Assembly: GCF_000712975.1 (NCBI RefSeq)
Contig: NZ_JHQL01000005.1
Location: forward strand, 1 to 64,000
DNA: 64,000 bases
Direction: 5' to 3'
Source: Vreelandella neptunia
GTDB lineage: Bacteria; Pseudomonadota; Gammaproteobacteria; Pseudomonadales; Halomonadaceae
A program made the position numbers and the translations under genes. The notes below the pieces were generated by a model. That model saw only the letters and a list, made by a program, of their open reading frames with translations, was not told where the DNA came from and ran no database searches. This document shows, one piece after another, positions 40,969 to 53,207 of this stretch (the first letter of the stretch is position 1; every line of letters starts with the position of its first letter).

Positions 40969-43900
40969 TGACTTGCTCCTGCATGCAGATCCTGAAGGCG
41001 CCGCACCGTAATCTCCCTACCGTACTCAAGCGCCATGCAAACAGCATTAGCGCCCGCCAAGGTGGTCGCATAGGGCACCTTGCGCGCGAGAGCAGTACGG
41101 CGAATAATTGAAGAGTCGTTAATAGCCTGACGACCTTCAGTCGTGTTCACGATGTAGGCGATTTCGTCGTTCTTAAGCAGATCGACGATATGGGGACGGC
41201 CTTCGTAGACTTTATTGACGTGCTCCACTTCCAGTCCAGCAGCTTCAAGTGCTGCCGCTGTACCGCGCGTTGCACATAGTGTGAAGCCCAATGTTAGCAG
41301 AGAACGCGCCACTTCGATAATCCCTTGCTTGTCGGGCTCGCGTACCGAAAGGAACGCTTTGCGGTCACCATCCAAAGCCGGAATAGCTTCGCCAGCACCC
41401 AATTGCGCCTTGAAGAAGGCTTCTGCAAAGGTATCGCCAGAGCCCATTACTTCACCCGTCGACTTCATCTCGGGCGACAGAATCGGATCAACACCTTGGA
41501 ACTTATTAAACGGGAAGACTGCCTCTTTCACGCTGTAGAAATGTGGGATGATTTCGCGCTCAAAGCCCTGCTCGGCAAGTGTTTTACCCGCCATGCAGCG
41601 CGCCGCAATTTGCGCAAGCGACGTGCCAATGCACTTAGACACAAACGGCACGGTACGCGAAGCTCGGGGGTTGACCTCAATGACATAAATCTCGCCATCC
41701 TGCCACGCCAGCTGGACGTTCATCAGGCCTTTCACGCCCAGCTCAACGGCCATTTTCTTGACCTGCTCGCGCATTTCATCCTGCACTTCGGCAGGCAGCG
41801 AGTAAGGCGGCAGCGCACAGGCGGAGTCACCAGAGTGAACACCCGCTTGCTCAACGTGTTGCATAATGCCGCCAATCACCACCTGCTGACCGTCAGATAC
41901 AGCGTCGATATCAATCTCAATCGCTGCACTCAAGAAGTGATCAAGCAGGACGGGGGAGTCGTTAGACACCTTCACCGCATTGGTCATGTAGTTTTCAAGT
42001 TCAGAGGCATCATAAACGATCTCCATCGCCCGTCCACCCAGCACGTAGCTAGGACGAACCACCAACGGATAGCCAATCGCCTCTGCCTTGGAAAACGCCT
42101 CTTCAAAGCTACGGGCGGTCGCATTGGGCGGTTGTTTCAAACCTAGCTTGTCGATCATCACCTGGAAGCGCTCGCGATCTTCGGCGCGGTCGATGGCATC
42201 CGGTGTGGTACCGATAATCGGCACGCCCGCCGCCTCAAGCTCGCGGGCCAGCTTCAGCGGGGTTTGACCGCCGAACTGCACAATCACACCTACCGGCTTC
42301 TCCTTGTCGGCAATTTCCAACACATCTTCCAGCGTCACCGGCTCAAAGTAGAGACGATCAGAGGTGTCGTAGTCGGTAGAAACGGTTTCCGGGTTGCAAT
42401 TGACCATGATGGTTTCATAGCCATCATCGCGCATGGCGAAAGCGGCATGCACACAGCAGTAATCAAACTCGATGCCTTGACCGATACGGTTCGGACCACC
42501 ACCCAGGACCATAATTTTCTGGCGATCCGACACATCCGCTTCGCACTCCTCTTCATAGGTGGAGTACATGTAAGCAGTGTCGGAGGCAAATTCCGCCGCA
42601 CAAGTGTCGACACGTTTATAAACTGGACGAATGCCCGCTGCCTGACGCGTTTTGCGGAACTCCTTTTCAGCTACACCAAGCAGCTTGGCCAAACGCGCAT
42701 CACCAAAGCCTTTACGCTTTAGTTGGTACAGCTCGCGGGTAGAGAAATCGGCCAGGGCGCGCTTGGCGACGGCATTTTCAGTCAACACCAGGTCTTCCAA
42801 CTGCACCAGGAACCAAGGGTCGATATTGGTTAGCGCAAATACCTCATCGACACTCATTCCCGAGCGCATAGCGTCAGCGATGTAGAAAATACGCTCAGCA
42901 CCGGCGGCCTGCAACTCGCCCTGAATGATCGCCATGTTGTCTGGCGTGAAATCTGTGATGATCGGATCAAGGCCATCGTTACCGGTCTCAAGCCCGCGCA
43001 GCGCTTTCTGCAGCGACTCTTGGAAGGTACGACCAATTGCCATCACTTCACCCACTGACTTCATCTGGGTGGTCAGACGGTCGTTTGCCTGGGGGAATTT
43101 CTCGAAAGTAAAGCGCGGAATCTTAGTGACGACATAATCGATTGATGGTTCAAACGATGCAGGCGTGCGACCACCGGTAATATCGTTTTGCAGCTCGTCC
43201 AAGGTGTAACCCACCGCCAGTTTCGCGGCAATTTTGGCAATCGGGAAACCCGTGGCCTTAGAGGCCAGCGCCGACGAGCGCGATACCCGCGGGTTCATCT
43301 CGATAACCACCAGACGGCCGGTTTTCGGATCCATACCAAACTGTACGTTGGAGCCACCGGTTTCCACACCAATCTCGCGCAGTACCGCAAGGCTGGCGTC
43401 ACGCATGATTTGGTACTCTTTGTCAGTCAGCGTTTGCGCTGGCGCGACGGTAATCGAGTCACCGGTGTGAACGCCCATCGGGTCGAAGTTTTCAATCGCA
43501 CAGACAATGATGCAGTTGTCATTCTTATCCCGCACCACTTCCATCTCGTACTCTTTCCAACCCAGCAGCGACTCATCAATCAATAGCTCGTGGTTGTTGG
43601 AAAGCTCGAAACCGCGAGTACAGATCTCTTCGAACTCTTCTTTGTTATACGCCACACCGCCGCCGGAGCCGCCCATGGTGTAAGAAGGACGAATAATGGT
43701 TGGGAAGCCGAGCTCCGCCTGAATTTCCCAGGCCTCGTCCATGGTGTGCGCCACTTTCGCTTTCGGACACTCCAAACCAATACGCTTCATGGCTTGATCG
43801 AACAGATCGCGGTCTTCAGCCATGTTAATCGCATCGGCGTTGGCACCGATCATCTCGACGCTGTACTTTTCCAGTACGCCATGCTTTTCCAGGTCAAGCG

Positions 43901-44195
43901 CACAGTTGAGCGCTGTCTGGCCACCCATGGTGGGTAAAATCGCATCAGGGCGCTCGACCTCAATGATCTTTTCCACCGCTTGCCAGGTAATTGGCTCGAT
44001 GTAGGTTGCATCGGCCATAGCCGGGTCGGTCATGATGGTGGCTGGGTTGGAGTTAACCAAAATAACTCGGAACCCCTCTTCACGCAGCGCTTTACACGCT
44101 TGGGCGCCGGAGTAGTCAAACTCGCAGGCCTGGCCGATGACAATCGGGCCAGCGCCAATGATAAGAATGCTGTTGATATCGGTACGCTTAGGCAT
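40965..44195 (-). CDS. carB: Carbamoyl-phosphate synthase large subunit
   Basis: Makes carbamoyl phosphate for arginine and pyrimidine synthesis from bicarbonate, ammonia (from CarA) and two ATP. The product has 1076 residues: two homologous ATP-grasp halves ([15 protein letters not shown] near residue 15 and [15 protein letters not shown] near 565) and a C-terminal MGS-like allosteric domain (about 940-1076). The start at 44195 gives [14 protein letters not shown], as in E. coli; the frame to 44231 is spurious. carA is upstream and greA downstream. Confidence 0.97.
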   Translation of the reverse strand: MPKRTDINSILIIGAGPIVIGQACEFDYSGAQACKALREEGFRVILVNSNPATIMTDPAMADATYIEPITWQAVEKIIEVERPDAILPTMGGQTALNCALDLEKHGVLEKYSVEMIGANADAINMAEDRDLFDQAMKRIGLECPKAKVAHTMDEAWEIQAELGFPTIIRPSYTMGGSGGGVAYNKEEFEEICTRGFELSNNHELLIDESLLGWKEYEMEVVRDKNDNCIIVCAIENFDPMGVHTGDSITVAPAQTLTDKEYQIMRDASLAVLREIGVETGGSNVQFGMDPKTGRLVVIEMNPRVSRSSALASKATGFPIAKIAAKLAVGYTLDELQNDITGGRTPASFEPSIDYVVTKIPRFTFEKFPQANDRLTTQMKSVGEVMAIGRTFQESLQKALRGLETGNDGLDPIITDFTPDNMAIIQGELQAAGAERIFYIADAMRSGMSVDEVFALTNIDPWFLVQLEDLVLTENAVAKRALADFSTRELYQLKRKGFGDARLAKLLGVAEKEFRKTRQAAGIRPVYKRVDTCAAEFASDTAYMYSTYEEECEADVSDRQKIMVLGGGPNRIGQGIEFDYCCVHAAFAMRDDGYETIMVNCNPETVSTDYDTSDRLYFEPVTLEDVLEIADKEKPVGVIVQFGGQTPLKLARELEAAGVPIIGTTPDAIDRAEDRERFQVMIDKLGLKQPPNATARSFEEAFSKAEAIGYPLVVRPSYVLGGRAMEIVYDASELENYMTNAVKVSNDSPVLLDHFLSAAIEIDIDAVSDGQQVVIGGIMQHVEQAGVHSGDSACALPPYSLPAEVQDEMREQVKKMAVELGVKGLMNVQLAWQDGEIYVIEVNPRASRTVPFVSKCIGTSLAQIAARCMAGKTLAEQGFEREIIPHFYSVKEAVFPFNKFQGVDPILSPEMKSTGEVMGSGDTFAEAFFKAQLGAGEAIPALDGDRKAFLSVREPDKQGIIEVARSLLTLGFTLCATRGTAAALEAAGLEVEHVNKVYEGRPHIVDLLKNDEIAYIVNTTEGRQAINDSSIIRRTALARKVPYATTLAGANAVCMALEYGREITVRRLQDLHAGASQ

Positions 44196-44267
44196 AACGG
44201 TTCCCGCAAAATAGGTGACGATGAGCGACAAAAAAACGGCGTTACATGGCTGCTATCAAAGGCAGCG

Positions 44268-45443
44268 TTAGCGGCGCGCCTGCATCATGGCAATAAAGCG
44301 ATCAAATAGCGGCGCCACATCGCGCGGGCCGGGGCTGGCTTCCGGGTGACCCTGGAAGCTAAACGCCGGGCGGTCAGTGCGCTCAATCCCTTGCAGCGTG
44401 CCATCAAACAGCGAACGGTGCGTAGCGCGCACGTTGGCTGGCAGAGTCGCTTCATCGGCGGCAAAGCCGTGGTTTTGGCTGGTAATCATAACCGTGCCGG
44501 TGTCTAGGTCTTGCACCGGATGGTTGGCGCCGTGGTGGCCGTGGCCCATCTTCACGGTTTTGGCACCCGAGGCCAGCGCCAGCAACTGGTGACCAAGGCA
44601 GATACCAAATACCGGCGTGTTGGTTTCCAATACTTCCTGAATCGCTTTGATAGCGTAGTCACAAGGCTCGGGGTCACCCGGGCCGTTAGCCAGAAAGACA
44701 CCATCCGGATTCATTGCCAATACGTCAGCAGCAGGCGTTTGTGCTGGCACAACCGTCAACCGGCAGCCACGCGCGGCCAGCATGCGTAGAATGTTAAATT
44801 TCACGCCGTAATCAAACGCCACCACGTGATAAGGGCGCTCGCCTTGCGTCGTATCTGCGTAACCCTCGCCCAGGGTCCACTCGCCTTGTGTCCATTCGTA
44901 AGCCTCTTTGCACGAGACTTCTTTGGCCAGATCCATGCCCTTCAACCCAGGAAATGCCTTCGCTGCCGCTAGCGCCCGCTCTACCGCATCATCGCCCTCT
45001 GCTTCTGCACCCGCCAGAATCGCGCCGTTTTGCGCGCCTTTATCGCGCAGAATACGCGTTAAGCGGCGGGTATCGATATCCGCAATGCCCAGCACATTTT
45101 GGCTTTTCAGATAATCGGAAAGGCTTTGCTCTGAACGGAAGCTGCTGGCTAGCAGAGGTAAATCACGAATCACCAGGCCCGCTGCGGCAATCGATGCCGA
45201 TTCCACATCTTCAGAATTAATGCCGGTATTGCCGATATGGGGATAGGTCAACGTGACGATTTGGCGGGTATAAGAGGGGTCAGTGAGGATTTCCTGGTAG
45301 CCGGTCATGGCTGTATTGAACACCACCTCACCGCTTGTGACGCCCTCCGCGCCAATGGCTATGCCATGAAACACACTGCCATCTTCCAGGGCCAATATCG
45401 CGGGTTTGCTCAATGCGGGGTTATTCAAGACAAGTTCTCCCAT
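44268..45443 (-). CDS. carA: Carbamoyl-phosphate synthase small subunit
   Basis: Glutamine amidotransferase that channels ammonia to CarB. The product has 391 residues from ATG 45443, with the nucleophile Cys in [13 protein letters not shown] and catalytic His/Glu in [11 protein letters not shown]. The ATG lacks a ribosome site. Five codons later a TTG (45428) has GGAGAAC at the right distance, and E. coli carA itself starts with TTG, so the shorter 386-residue form may be real. Upstream lies a possible attenuator. Confidence 0.94.
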   Translation of the reverse strand: MGELVLNNPALSKPAILALEDGSVFHGIAIGAEGVTSGEVVFNTAMTGYQEILTDPSYTRQIVTLTYPHIGNTGINSEDVESASIAAAGLVIRDLPLLASSFRSEQSLSDYLKSQNVLGIADIDTRRLTRILRDKGAQNGAILAGAEAEGDDAVERALAAAKAFPGLKGMDLAKEVSCKEAYEWTQGEWTLGEGYADTTQGERPYHVVAFDYGVKFNILRMLAARGCRLTVVPAQTPAADVLAMNPDGVFLANGPGDPEPCDYAIKAIQEVLETNTPVFGICLGHQLLALASGAKTVKMGHGHHGANHPVQDLDTGTVMITSQNHGFAADEATLPANVRATHRSLFDGTLQGIERTDRPAFSFQGHPEASPGPRDVAPLFDRFIAMMQARR

Positions 45444-45815
45444 GCTGGTGGGAGCCTGTGGGCGCAGGCTCGGCGATCCGGTTTGTCGGCGTTTGCGTGC
45501 AAACGTCGGGTCGTAAAAAAGCGGGACGAAGCCGATAGTAAAAAATCGGTTTCATCCCGCTTGTTGTTCTCTTCCGTGGCGTTTAGCCATGGCGCAGCAT
45601 TTAGCTGACTATTTTTTCTAACCGAAGGCCAGTGCAACAAGCGCGGTGCTTTCTCTACATGTACATCTTCAACGCCTATTGGCGTGTGTTCAATGCAGAT
45701 TTGTTGCTGCTTTTTGCAGCCACTGGGCCAAAATTTTTGGAATGTTACAGGATTTACCGACTTTAGGCTAGCCCTTTATTGTCACGCTAGCACCTGGGGT
45801 CGCTCTGACAATACC
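45444..45815 (-). promoter_or_regulatory. carAB leader region
   Basis: A 372-bp gap between dapB and carA. It contains an intrinsic terminator (45513-45564). Immediately before it on the minus strand is a 12-codon ORF, ATG at about 45591 reading MAKRHGREQQAG, whose stop TGA lies inside the hairpin's first arm. This resembles a translation-coupled attenuator. The remainder has no visible gene. Confidence 0.4.
45513..45564 (-). terminator. Intrinsic terminator in the carA leader
   Basis: On the minus strand, AGCGGGATGAAACCGAT pairs with ATCGGCTTCGTCCCGCT (17 bp, two wobble or mismatch positions) around a T-rich loop, followed by TTTTTT. It lies about 250 bp past dapB and 70 bp before carA, so it is either the dapB terminator or a carAB attenuator. 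Confidence 0.85.
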
Positions 45816-46688
<873 letters not shown>

Positions 46689-46755
46689 TCAAGATTATAA
46701 CAGACCCCTCTTAATGATGCGGCGCTTAAGGGAACGCACCGCTACTTTGAACGAA

Positions 46756-47037
46756 TTAGTTCTCCCAAACGATTTCCAGCGGTTCATCATTGGCCATACG
46801 AACAAGATGACTCTCCACCACGCCCTCTAACTGGTCTAAGTGGTTCTCTTCCAGCGTCTCAAGAGAAACAATCAGGCGATCCGGCTCGGCATGCATTAAG
46901 CAAGTACCATTGGCAAAGGTGATTTTGGCTTCCTGTTCTCCATGCTCAACCTCAAGCTTATGCGCCCAATGTTTGCACAAACGGTTAATCAAGCGCTCGC
47001 CAGAAGAGGTGATGATTTCGGCACGGGATAACGGCAT
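46756..47037 (-). CDS. DUF2218 domain protein
   Basis: Small soluble protein of 93 residues fitting the DUF2218 family: N-terminal TSSGERLINRLCKHWAHKLEVE, then a beta-rich acidic half ending in SLETLEENHLDQLEGVVESHLVRM. Function is unknown; members are often found near metal-uptake genes, but here it sits between dapB and dnaJ. GGAGAGC lies upstream of the ATG. Confidence 0.82.
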   Translation of the reverse strand: MPLSRAEIITSSGERLINRLCKHWAHKLEVEHGEQEAKITFANGTCLMHAEPDRLIVSLETLEENHLDQLEGVVESHLVRMANDEPLEIVWEN

Positions 47038-47156
47038 CGTATGCTCTCCATAAAGTTTACGAATAAGTTCTCACTAGCGTAATCCTCTCAATAGAAACCG
47101 CAAAGCACAGAAAAAGAATTATTTGCGCTACCCTTCCCCAACCAACCGGCAATAAA

Positions 47157-47188
47157 AACGCCCCAGCACACGAAGGTGATGGGGCGTT
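47157..47188 (-). terminator. Intrinsic terminator of dnaJ
   Basis: AACGCCCCA pairs with TGGGGCGTT, with an inner CAC/GTG pairing, and the minus strand continues TTTTATTG. It lies about 25 bp past the dnaJ stop. Confidence 0.85.
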
Positions 47189-47212
47189 GAGCTGCCGTGA
47201 AGTGAATTGCCG

Positions 47213-48367
47213 TTACGGCTTCATATCTTCAAAAAACTTCTTCACGCTGTCGAAGAAGCCGGTCTTCTTCGGCGAATGGCTGTGACTATTGCTACCATCA
47301 AAGCTCTCTTGCAGCTGACGAAGCAAATCTTTCTGCTCGTCGTTGAGATTAACCGGCGTTTCCAATACCACCTTGCACAGCAAGTCACCCGCTGCGCCGC
47401 CGCGTACCGGCTTCACGCCTTTACCACGTAACCTGAAGAGTTTACCGGTTTGGGTTTCCGGCGGAATCTTCAGCTTCACACGGCCATCTAGCGTAGGTAC
47501 TTCAAGCTCACCACCTAATGCAGCATCAACAAAGTTGATCGGCACGTCACACTGTAAGTGTTTGCCATCGCGCTGGAAGATGTGGTGCGGCTTAATAGCG
47601 ACCTGAACGTACAGATCACCAGGCGGGCCACCGTTAATGCCACTCTCACCTTCGCCGTTCAGGCGAATGCGATCACCGGTATCGACACCCGGCGGAATCT
47701 TCACCGATAGCGTGCGCGTTTCCCGTACACGGCCTTCGCCGTTACATTTGTGGCATGGCACTTTAATGTGCTGGCCACTACCGTGACAGGTCGGGCAGGT
47801 TTGCTGAACCGCAAAAAAGCCTTGCTGCATACGCACTTGGCCATGGCCATGGCACGTGGGGCAAGTTTCTTTGCTAGAACCTGGCTCGGCACCTTCACCA
47901 TCGCAGCGATCACACTCAATATGACGTGGCACACGGATATCAACAGTTGTGCCAGAAACTGCGTTTTCCAGATCAAGCTCTAGGTTGTAGCGAAGGTCGC
48001 TACCACGAGCGGGGGCGTTAGGGCCACGACGACGGCCACCACCGCCACCAAAGATATCGCCAAACACATCGCCAAAGATGTCGCTGAAATCGCCAGCGCC
48101 ACCACCACCGAACCCGCCACCGCCAAAGCCACCGCCTTGGCCGTCTACACCGGCGTGACCAAACTGGTCATATGCCGCGCGCTTTTCGCCATCGCTTAAG
48201 ACTTCGTATGCTTCTGACACTTCGCGGAATTTTTCCGCTGACGTGTTATCGTCCGGGTTTCGATCAGGGTGGAATTTTTGCGCCAAGCGGCGGTAGGCCT
48301 TTTTGATCTCTTTCTGATCGGCCCCTTTTTCGACACCCAGGACTTCGTAATAATCGCGTTTGGACAT
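47213..48367 (-). CDS. dnaJ: Chaperone DnaJ (Hsp40)
   Basis: Co-chaperone that delivers substrates to DnaK and stimulates its ATPase. The product has 384 residues: J domain with HPD in [10 protein letters not shown] (about 31-40), Gly/Phe-rich linker (about 73-120), four CxxCxGxG zinc motifs ([32 protein letters not shown]) and a C-terminal substrate-binding domain. It lies 110 bp downstream of dnaK with a hairpin in the gap. Confidence 0.97.
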   Translation of the reverse strand: MSKRDYYEVLGVEKGADQKEIKKAYRRLAQKFHPDRNPDDNTSAEKFREVSEAYEVLSDGEKRAAYDQFGHAGVDGQGGGFGGGGFGGGGAGDFSDIFGDVFGDIFGGGGGRRRGPNAPARGSDLRYNLELDLENAVSGTTVDIRVPRHIECDRCDGEGAEPGSSKETCPTCHGHGQVRMQQGFFAVQQTCPTCHGSGQHIKVPCHKCNGEGRVRETRTLSVKIPPGVDTGDRIRLNGEGESGINGGPPGDLYVQVAIKPHHIFQRDGKHLQCDVPINFVDAALGGELEVPTLDGRVKLKIPPETQTGKLFRLRGKGVKPVRGGAAGDLLCKVVLETPVNLNDEQKDLLRQLQESFDGSNSHSHSPKKTGFFDSVKKFFEDMKP

Positions 48368-48426
48368 GGGTCCTACGCCTCCTGGTTAGCTACGCACTTA
48401 ATTAGGCGTCTGCTGCGGAAACAGCA

Positions 48427-48448
48427 ACGCGGGAGTTGTCTCCCGCGT
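48427..48448 (-). other. Hairpin between dnaK and dnaJ
   Basis: ACGCGGGAG and CTCCCGCGT form a perfect 9-bp stem with a TTGT loop. There is no T-run, so it may be an mRNA stability or processing element rather than a terminator. Confidence 0.55.
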
Positions 48449-48477
48449 CACCGCATTCCTTAGCAGATAGAGGTGAT

Positions 48478-50412
48478 TTACTGCTTCTTCTTGTCGTCGT
48501 TGACTTCTTCATACTCAGCGTCAACCACGTCATCCTCTGGCTTAGTGCTAGTATTTTCAGCACTTTCGCCGTCCGCCTGTTGAGCAGCTTCAGCCTGCTC
48601 GGCGTACATTTTCTGCGCTAACTTACCAGACACTTCGGTCAGTGCATCCAGTTTCTGCTGGATGTTGTCCTGATCGTCAGTCTTCACTGCTTCTTCCAGC
48701 TCGCTAATTGCGCTCTCGATGGCTTGTTTCTCGTCATCAGTCGCTTTATCGCCCGCTTCTTGCACGGTTTTGCGAGTGGCGTGAATCATGCCATCTGCTT
48801 GGTTACGCAGCTGCACTAGCGCTTCGAACTTCTTATCTTCGTCCGCGTGTGCTTCCGCATCGCGTACCATTTGCTCGATCTCTTCATCCGTGAGACCGCT
48901 GGACGCTTTAATGACAATCGACTGCTCTTTATTAGTCGCCTTGTCTTTGGCTGATACGTTCAGAATGCCGTTGGCATCCAGATCAAAAGCCACTTCAATC
49001 TGCGGCACACCACGCGGTGCTGGCGGAATGTCTGCAAGGTCAAAACGACCCAGCGACTTATTCTGCGCAACTTGCTTACGCTCACCCTGCACGACGTGAA
49101 TCGTTACTGCCGTTTGGTTATCATCCGCCGTAGAGAAGGTTTGTGTCTTCTTCGTGGGGATGGTGGTGTTTTTGTCGATCAACGGTGTCATTACGCCGCC
49201 TAGGGTTTCAATACCTAGGGTTAGCGGCGTCACATCTAGCAGCAGTACGTCTTTTACGTCGCCGCCAAGTACACCGCCCTGAATCGCCGCACCAACAGCA
49301 ACCGCTTCATCAGGGTTAACGTCTTTACGCGCTTCTTTGCCGAAGAAATCAGCGGCTTTCTTCTGCACCATCGGCATGCGCGTCTGGCCACCGACCAGAA
49401 TCACTTCGTCGATTTCAGATGCAGACAAACCAGCATCTTTCAGCGCCATTTTGCACGGGTCGAGCGAGCGCTGTACCAGATCTTCAACCAATGACTCCAA
49501 CTTGGCACGTGTCACCTTCACGTTAAGGTGTTTCGGACCAGTATTGTCAGCGGTGATATACGGCAGATTAACATCTGTCTGCTGTGCACTAGAAAGCTCA
49601 ATTTTGGCTTTCTCGGCCGCTTCTTTCAGACGCTGCATAGCCAAGTTGTCGCCAGACAGGTCCATACCGCTATCCGCTTTGAACTGGTCAACTAAATAGT
49701 TGATCAGCGCCAAGTCGAAATCTTCACCGCCCAGGAAGGTGTCGCCGTTGGTGGCCAACACTTCAAACTGGGTTTCGCCGTCAACGTCTGCCACTTCGAT
49801 AATAGAAATATCGAAAGTACCGCCACCCAGGTCGTATACCGCGATGGTTTTATCACCACGGGATTTGTCCATACCGTAGGCTAATGCGGCAGCAGTCGGC
49901 TCGTTAATGATGCGCTTAACATCAAGACCGGCAATACGGCCCGCATCTTTAGTTGCCTGACGCTGGCTGTCGTTAAAGTACGCAGGTACGGTAATAACCG
50001 CTTCAGTTACTGCTTCACCGAGATAGTCTTCGGCGGTTTTCTTCATTTTCTTCAGCACTTCCGCGCTTACCTGCGGCGGTGCCATTTTTTTACCTTTTAC
50101 TTCAACCCAAGCATCACCGTTATCAGCTTCGGTGATTTTGTAAGGCACCATTTTGATGTCTTTTTGTACGACATCATCTTTAAAGCGACGGCCAATCAGG
50201 CGCTTAATCGCGTAAAGAGTGTTTTCAGGATTGGTGACGGCCTGACGTTTTGCTGCCTGGCCTACCAGCGTCTCACCATCGTCGGTGTAGGCAATAATGG
50301 AAGGCGTAGTGCGGCCACCTTCGGCATTTTCAATTACTTTAGCGCTGTCACCATCGAGCACTGCCACACAAGAGTTGGTGGTGCCCAGATCGATACCAAT
50401 AATGCGTCCCAT
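48478..50412 (-). CDS. dnaK: Chaperone DnaK (Hsp70)
   Basis: ATP-dependent chaperone of 644 residues. The N-terminal ATPase has [26 protein letters not shown] and [10 protein letters not shown]; the substrate-binding domain follows (about 390-505), then the helical lid and an acidic tail with E/D/K repeats. Its immediate upstream neighbour is grpE (about 170 bp), downstream dnaJ, the grpE-dnaK-dnaJ heat-shock order. Confidence 0.97.
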   Translation of the reverse strand: MGRIIGIDLGTTNSCVAVLDGDSAKVIENAEGGRTTPSIIAYTDDGETLVGQAAKRQAVTNPENTLYAIKRLIGRRFKDDVVQKDIKMVPYKITEADNGDAWVEVKGKKMAPPQVSAEVLKKMKKTAEDYLGEAVTEAVITVPAYFNDSQRQATKDAGRIAGLDVKRIINEPTAAALAYGMDKSRGDKTIAVYDLGGGTFDISIIEVADVDGETQFEVLATNGDTFLGGEDFDLALINYLVDQFKADSGMDLSGDNLAMQRLKEAAEKAKIELSSAQQTDVNLPYITADNTGPKHLNVKVTRAKLESLVEDLVQRSLDPCKMALKDAGLSASEIDEVILVGGQTRMPMVQKKAADFFGKEARKDVNPDEAVAVGAAIQGGVLGGDVKDVLLLDVTPLTLGIETLGGVMTPLIDKNTTIPTKKTQTFSTADDNQTAVTIHVVQGERKQVAQNKSLGRFDLADIPPAPRGVPQIEVAFDLDANGILNVSAKDKATNKEQSIVIKASSGLTDEEIEQMVRDAEAHADEDKKFEALVQLRNQADGMIHATRKTVQEAGDKATDDEKQAIESAISELEEAVKTDDQDNIQQKLDALTEVSGKLAQKMYAEQAEAAQQADGESAENTSTKPEDDVVDAEYEEVNDDKKKQ

Positions 50413-50582
50413 AGCAAAAACCTCGAATTCGGTTGTTACAAAACTGATGTTTGAAAGCTGATGTCAAAAAATCTGCTTTTTGAAACTTAAAGCGTCTGCG
50501 GGTTTTCCCGCGGGTTGCCCTTTATTTGGGGGCCGCTTGCAGCATTTCAAGGGGCTTTTTTTTGCTTTGTGTCAACCAATGA

Positions 50583-51212
50583 TTAATTGGCTTTTTGGCT
50601 GACTACCACCATCGCTGGGCGAACTAGGCGACCGTTAAGCAAATAACCCTTCTGCATCACTTCCATGACGGTATTGGGTTCAAGCTCGGGATTCGGCACC
50701 ATCGCCATCGCTTCGTGAACCTGCGGGTCAAAGGGCTCACCCTGAGGCTCAACGCTTTCCACGCCAAATTTATTCAATACGCCTAACTGCATTTTAAGGG
50801 TCATGGAAACGCCCTCACGATGAACGTCAGAGGCTCCGTCTTCCATGCTTTCTAGGGCTTTTTCCAGACTATCAACAACGGGCAATAGCTCTTTAACAAA
50901 TTTTTCTAAAGCAAATTTGCGCGCTTTTTCAGCTTCTTGCTCAGCCCGGCGACGCACGTTTTGAGCTTCAGCAGCGGCACGTAGCGCTTGGTCTTTAGCT
51001 TCCGCCAAGCTCTGCTCAAGCTCTTCCACCTGAGCGGCTAGCATATCGGCTTCTGGGTTTCCTACGTCGCCCTCTAGCGCCGCGTCTTCATCGATTAACC
51101 CTTCCAGCTCACCTTCAATCAGGCGCTCTTCAGCCGCTTGCTCGGTGACTTCTGCCTCTTGCTCTTGGCGGGCCAGCTCATCTTCTAATGGGGTTTGCGG
51201 TTCTTTTGCCAT
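50583..51212 (-). CDS. grpE: Nucleotide exchange factor GrpE
   Basis: Releases ADP from DnaK. The product has 209 residues: acidic N-terminus, long coiled coil (about 50-110) and the C-terminal beta domain with [33 protein letters not shown] (residues about 135-167). The start at 51212 follows AGGAGCT; the frame to 51245 is spurious. A sigma-32 promoter lies 81-109 bp upstream. Confidence 0.95.
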   Translation of the reverse strand: MAKEPQTPLEDELARQEQEAEVTEQAAEERLIEGELEGLIDEDAALEGDVGNPEADMLAAQVEELEQSLAEAKDQALRAAAEAQNVRRRAEQEAEKARKFALEKFVKELLPVVDSLEKALESMEDGASDVHREGVSMTLKMQLGVLNKFGVESVEPQGEPFDPQVHEAMAMVPNPELEPNTVMEVMQKGYLLNGRLVRPAMVVVSQKAN

Positions 51213-51292
51213 GCCTAGCTCCTGAAAAATATGCAGCGGTGGCATTAACGGCCACCTCGGTTAAGTAACGAGTATTAACCACGTATGAACGC

Positions 51293-51321
51293 TATATGGG
51301 GGCCATAAAAGCCATCTCAAG
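51293..51321 (-). promoter_or_regulatory. Sigma-32 heat-shock promoter of grpE
   Basis: On the minus strand, CTTGAG (51321-51316), a 14-bp spacer and CCCCATATA (51301-51293) match the sigma-32 consensus CTTGAA-N13/14-CCCCATNT with one -35 mismatch. It drives grpE and probably dnaK-dnaJ. Confidence 0.88.
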
Positions 51322-51328
51322 AGGGGCA

Positions 51329-51366
51329 TTGAAGTGAGTTATAGACTACTGTATAAAACAACAATT
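51329..51366 (+). promoter_or_regulatory. recN promoter with LexA-like box
   Basis: TTGAAG (51329-51334), a 17-bp spacer and TATAAA (51352-51357) form a good sigma-70 promoter. Overlapping it, TACTGTATAAAACAACAATT (51347-51366) resembles the LexA box CTG-N10-CAG, with CAA in place of CAG. recN is a classic SOS gene. Confidence 0.65.
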
Positions 51367-51412
51367 ATTGGATAAGTATCCAGCTTCTGTGCCGCACGCC
51401 TCAGGAGGCCTT

Positions 51413-53086
51413 ATGCTTACGCAGCTAGCAATCCAAGATTACGCTATTGTCGACCGCCTTGAACTCGACCTAACCCGCGGCATGACGGCGATCACCGGGG
51501 AAACCGGGGCAGGCAAATCAATTTTACTCGGCGCCCTTGGCCTATGTTTAGGTGAGCGTGCCGACGCCGGCAGCGTGCGCCACGGACGTGAACGCACCGA
51601 CCTTTCCGCTCGTTTTGATATTCAGCACCTGCCCGCTGCCACCGAGTGGTTGACTGCTCGTGAGCTGCCTGCTGACGAGTGCTTATTGCGCCGCGTAGTG
51701 ACGGCCAGTGGTCGCTCCAAAGCGTGGATCAATGGCCACCCCGCCACCATCGCTGATCTAAAATCGCTGGGCGAGCAGCTGATCCAAATCCACGGGCAGC
51801 ATGCCCATCAGGCACTTATGCGTGAAGAAACCCACCTTGCTCTGCTAGATGATTATGCAGGGCTGCGTGAGCAAAGCCAGCTGCTGGCTGAAACGTTCCG
51901 CGAATGGCGCAGCGCCCGTCGTCGATTAAAAAAACTCAGCGAAGAAGGCAGCGAAGTTGAAGCAAAACGCCAGTTGTTACGCTACCAAGTAGAAGAGCTC
52001 GATCAACTTGGATTGGCAGAAGGTGAGCTACAAACACTCGAAGAAGAACAGCATACCCTTGCCCATGCGGAAGAGACACTACGTGAAACCCAGTTTGCCG
52101 CCGACTGCTGCGCGAGCGACGAAGGCGGTGCTCTGTCGCTGTTAAACCAAGCTTATGCCCATTTAAGCGCGCTACCCGGCAGTGATAAAGGCACGCTGGC
52201 CAACACCTTGGCGATGCTTAGCGATGCGCGCATTCAAGTAGAAGAAGCTTCCAGCGAACTTAATCGTCTTGCCAGCACTACCGAGCTAGACCCAGAGCGC
52301 TTAGCTTGGGTAGAAGAGCGACTGGGCGACGTTCATCGCATTGCGCGCAAGCACCACGTGGCCCCAGAAGAGATTTGCGCACTGCACACCAGGCTCAGCC
52401 AAGAAGTTGCTCAGTTGGAAGCCAGTGACGACGACTTAGAATCACTAAGTAACCACGTCGCCGAGTGCCGCGAGCGCTACCGTAAAGATGCTAAGCAGAT
52501 GAGCGAAGTGCGTCAAAAAGCCGCTGCGTGCTTAAGCAAAGAAGTGCAGCAGCAGCTGGCTTTCCTGGCCATGGGTAAAGCACGTTTTGAGGTAGCAGTC
52601 ACTCCGCGTGAAACACCAACGCCAGAAGGCCTCGATCACGTTCAGTTCCTGATCAGCGCTAACCCCGGCCAGCCTGCTAGACCGCTCACTAAAGTTGCTT
52701 CGGGCGGTGAGCTATCGCGTATCAGCCTTGCCATACAAGTTGTTGCCGCCTCGCACTCCACCATTCCCAGTCTAGTATTCGATGAAGTAGACGTGGGTAT
52801 CTCAGGAGCAACGGCCGAAATTGTGGGGCAACTGCTACGCAAGCTCGGCGAAAACGGTCAAGTAATGACAGTCACACACCTGCCTCAGGTAGCCGCACAG
52901 GCGCATCAACACCTACATATCGAAAAACGCGCCAAGCGGGATAGTACGCTGACCCAGATGGCCCTACTGGACGAGCGTGGACGGGTTAGTGAACTCGCCC
53001 GCATGTTGGGTGGCGTAACTCTCTCGGACCAAACACTCGCTCACGCTAGAGAAATGCTACACGCTAGCCAGCGACCACCGCATTAA
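51413..53086 (+). CDS. recN: DNA repair protein RecN
   Basis: SMC-like ATPase in double-strand-break repair, 557 residues: Walker A GETGAGKSILLGAL near residue 30, central coiled coil (about 150-370), ABC signature ASGGELSR and Walker B LVFDEVDVGISG near the C-terminus. The ATG at 51413 has AGGAGG five bases upstream; the frame from 51368 is spurious. It is divergent from grpE. Confidence 0.96.
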   Translation: MLTQLAIQDYAIVDRLELDLTRGMTAITGETGAGKSILLGALGLCLGERADAGSVRHGRERTDLSARFDIQHLPAATEWLTARELPADECLLRRVVTASGRSKAWINGHPATIADLKSLGEQLIQIHGQHAHQALMREETHLALLDDYAGLREQSQLLAETFREWRSARRRLKKLSEEGSEVEAKRQLLRYQVEELDQLGLAEGELQTLEEEQHTLAHAEETLRETQFAADCCASDEGGALSLLNQAYAHLSALPGSDKGTLANTLAMLSDARIQVEEASSELNRLASTTELDPERLAWVEERLGDVHRIARKHHVAPEEICALHTRLSQEVAQLEASDDDLESLSNHVAECRERYRKDAKQMSEVRQKAAACLSKEVQQQLAFLAMGKARFEVAVTPRETPTPEGLDHVQFLISANPGQPARPLTKVASGGELSRISLAIQVVAASHSTIPSLVFDEVDVGISGATAEIVGQLLRKLGENGQVMTVTHLPQVAAQAHQHLHIEKRAKRDSTLTQMALLDERGRVSELARMLGGVTLSDQTLAHAREMLHASQRPPH

Positions 53087-53144
53087 GCTTTTTTTAAACG
53101 CTAGGTTTTAAACGCTAGGCGTAAAAATAAAGCGACCAAGCATA

Positions 53145-53196
53145 AAAACGCCCCCAGGGCGCGAATGAAATATCACTCGCACCCTGAGGGCGCTTT
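53145..53196. terminator. Bidirectional terminator between recN and fur
   Basis: Two 20-nt arms (53145-53164 and 53177-53196) pair with a few G-U positions, with AAAA on one side and TTTATTT on the other. It serves convergent recN and fur. Confidence 0.85.
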
Positions 53197-53207
53197 ATTT
53201 AACACGA

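Noticed and set aside
41325..42146. A 273-codon plus-strand open frame opposite carB
   Set aside because: Shadow of carB with no domain character.
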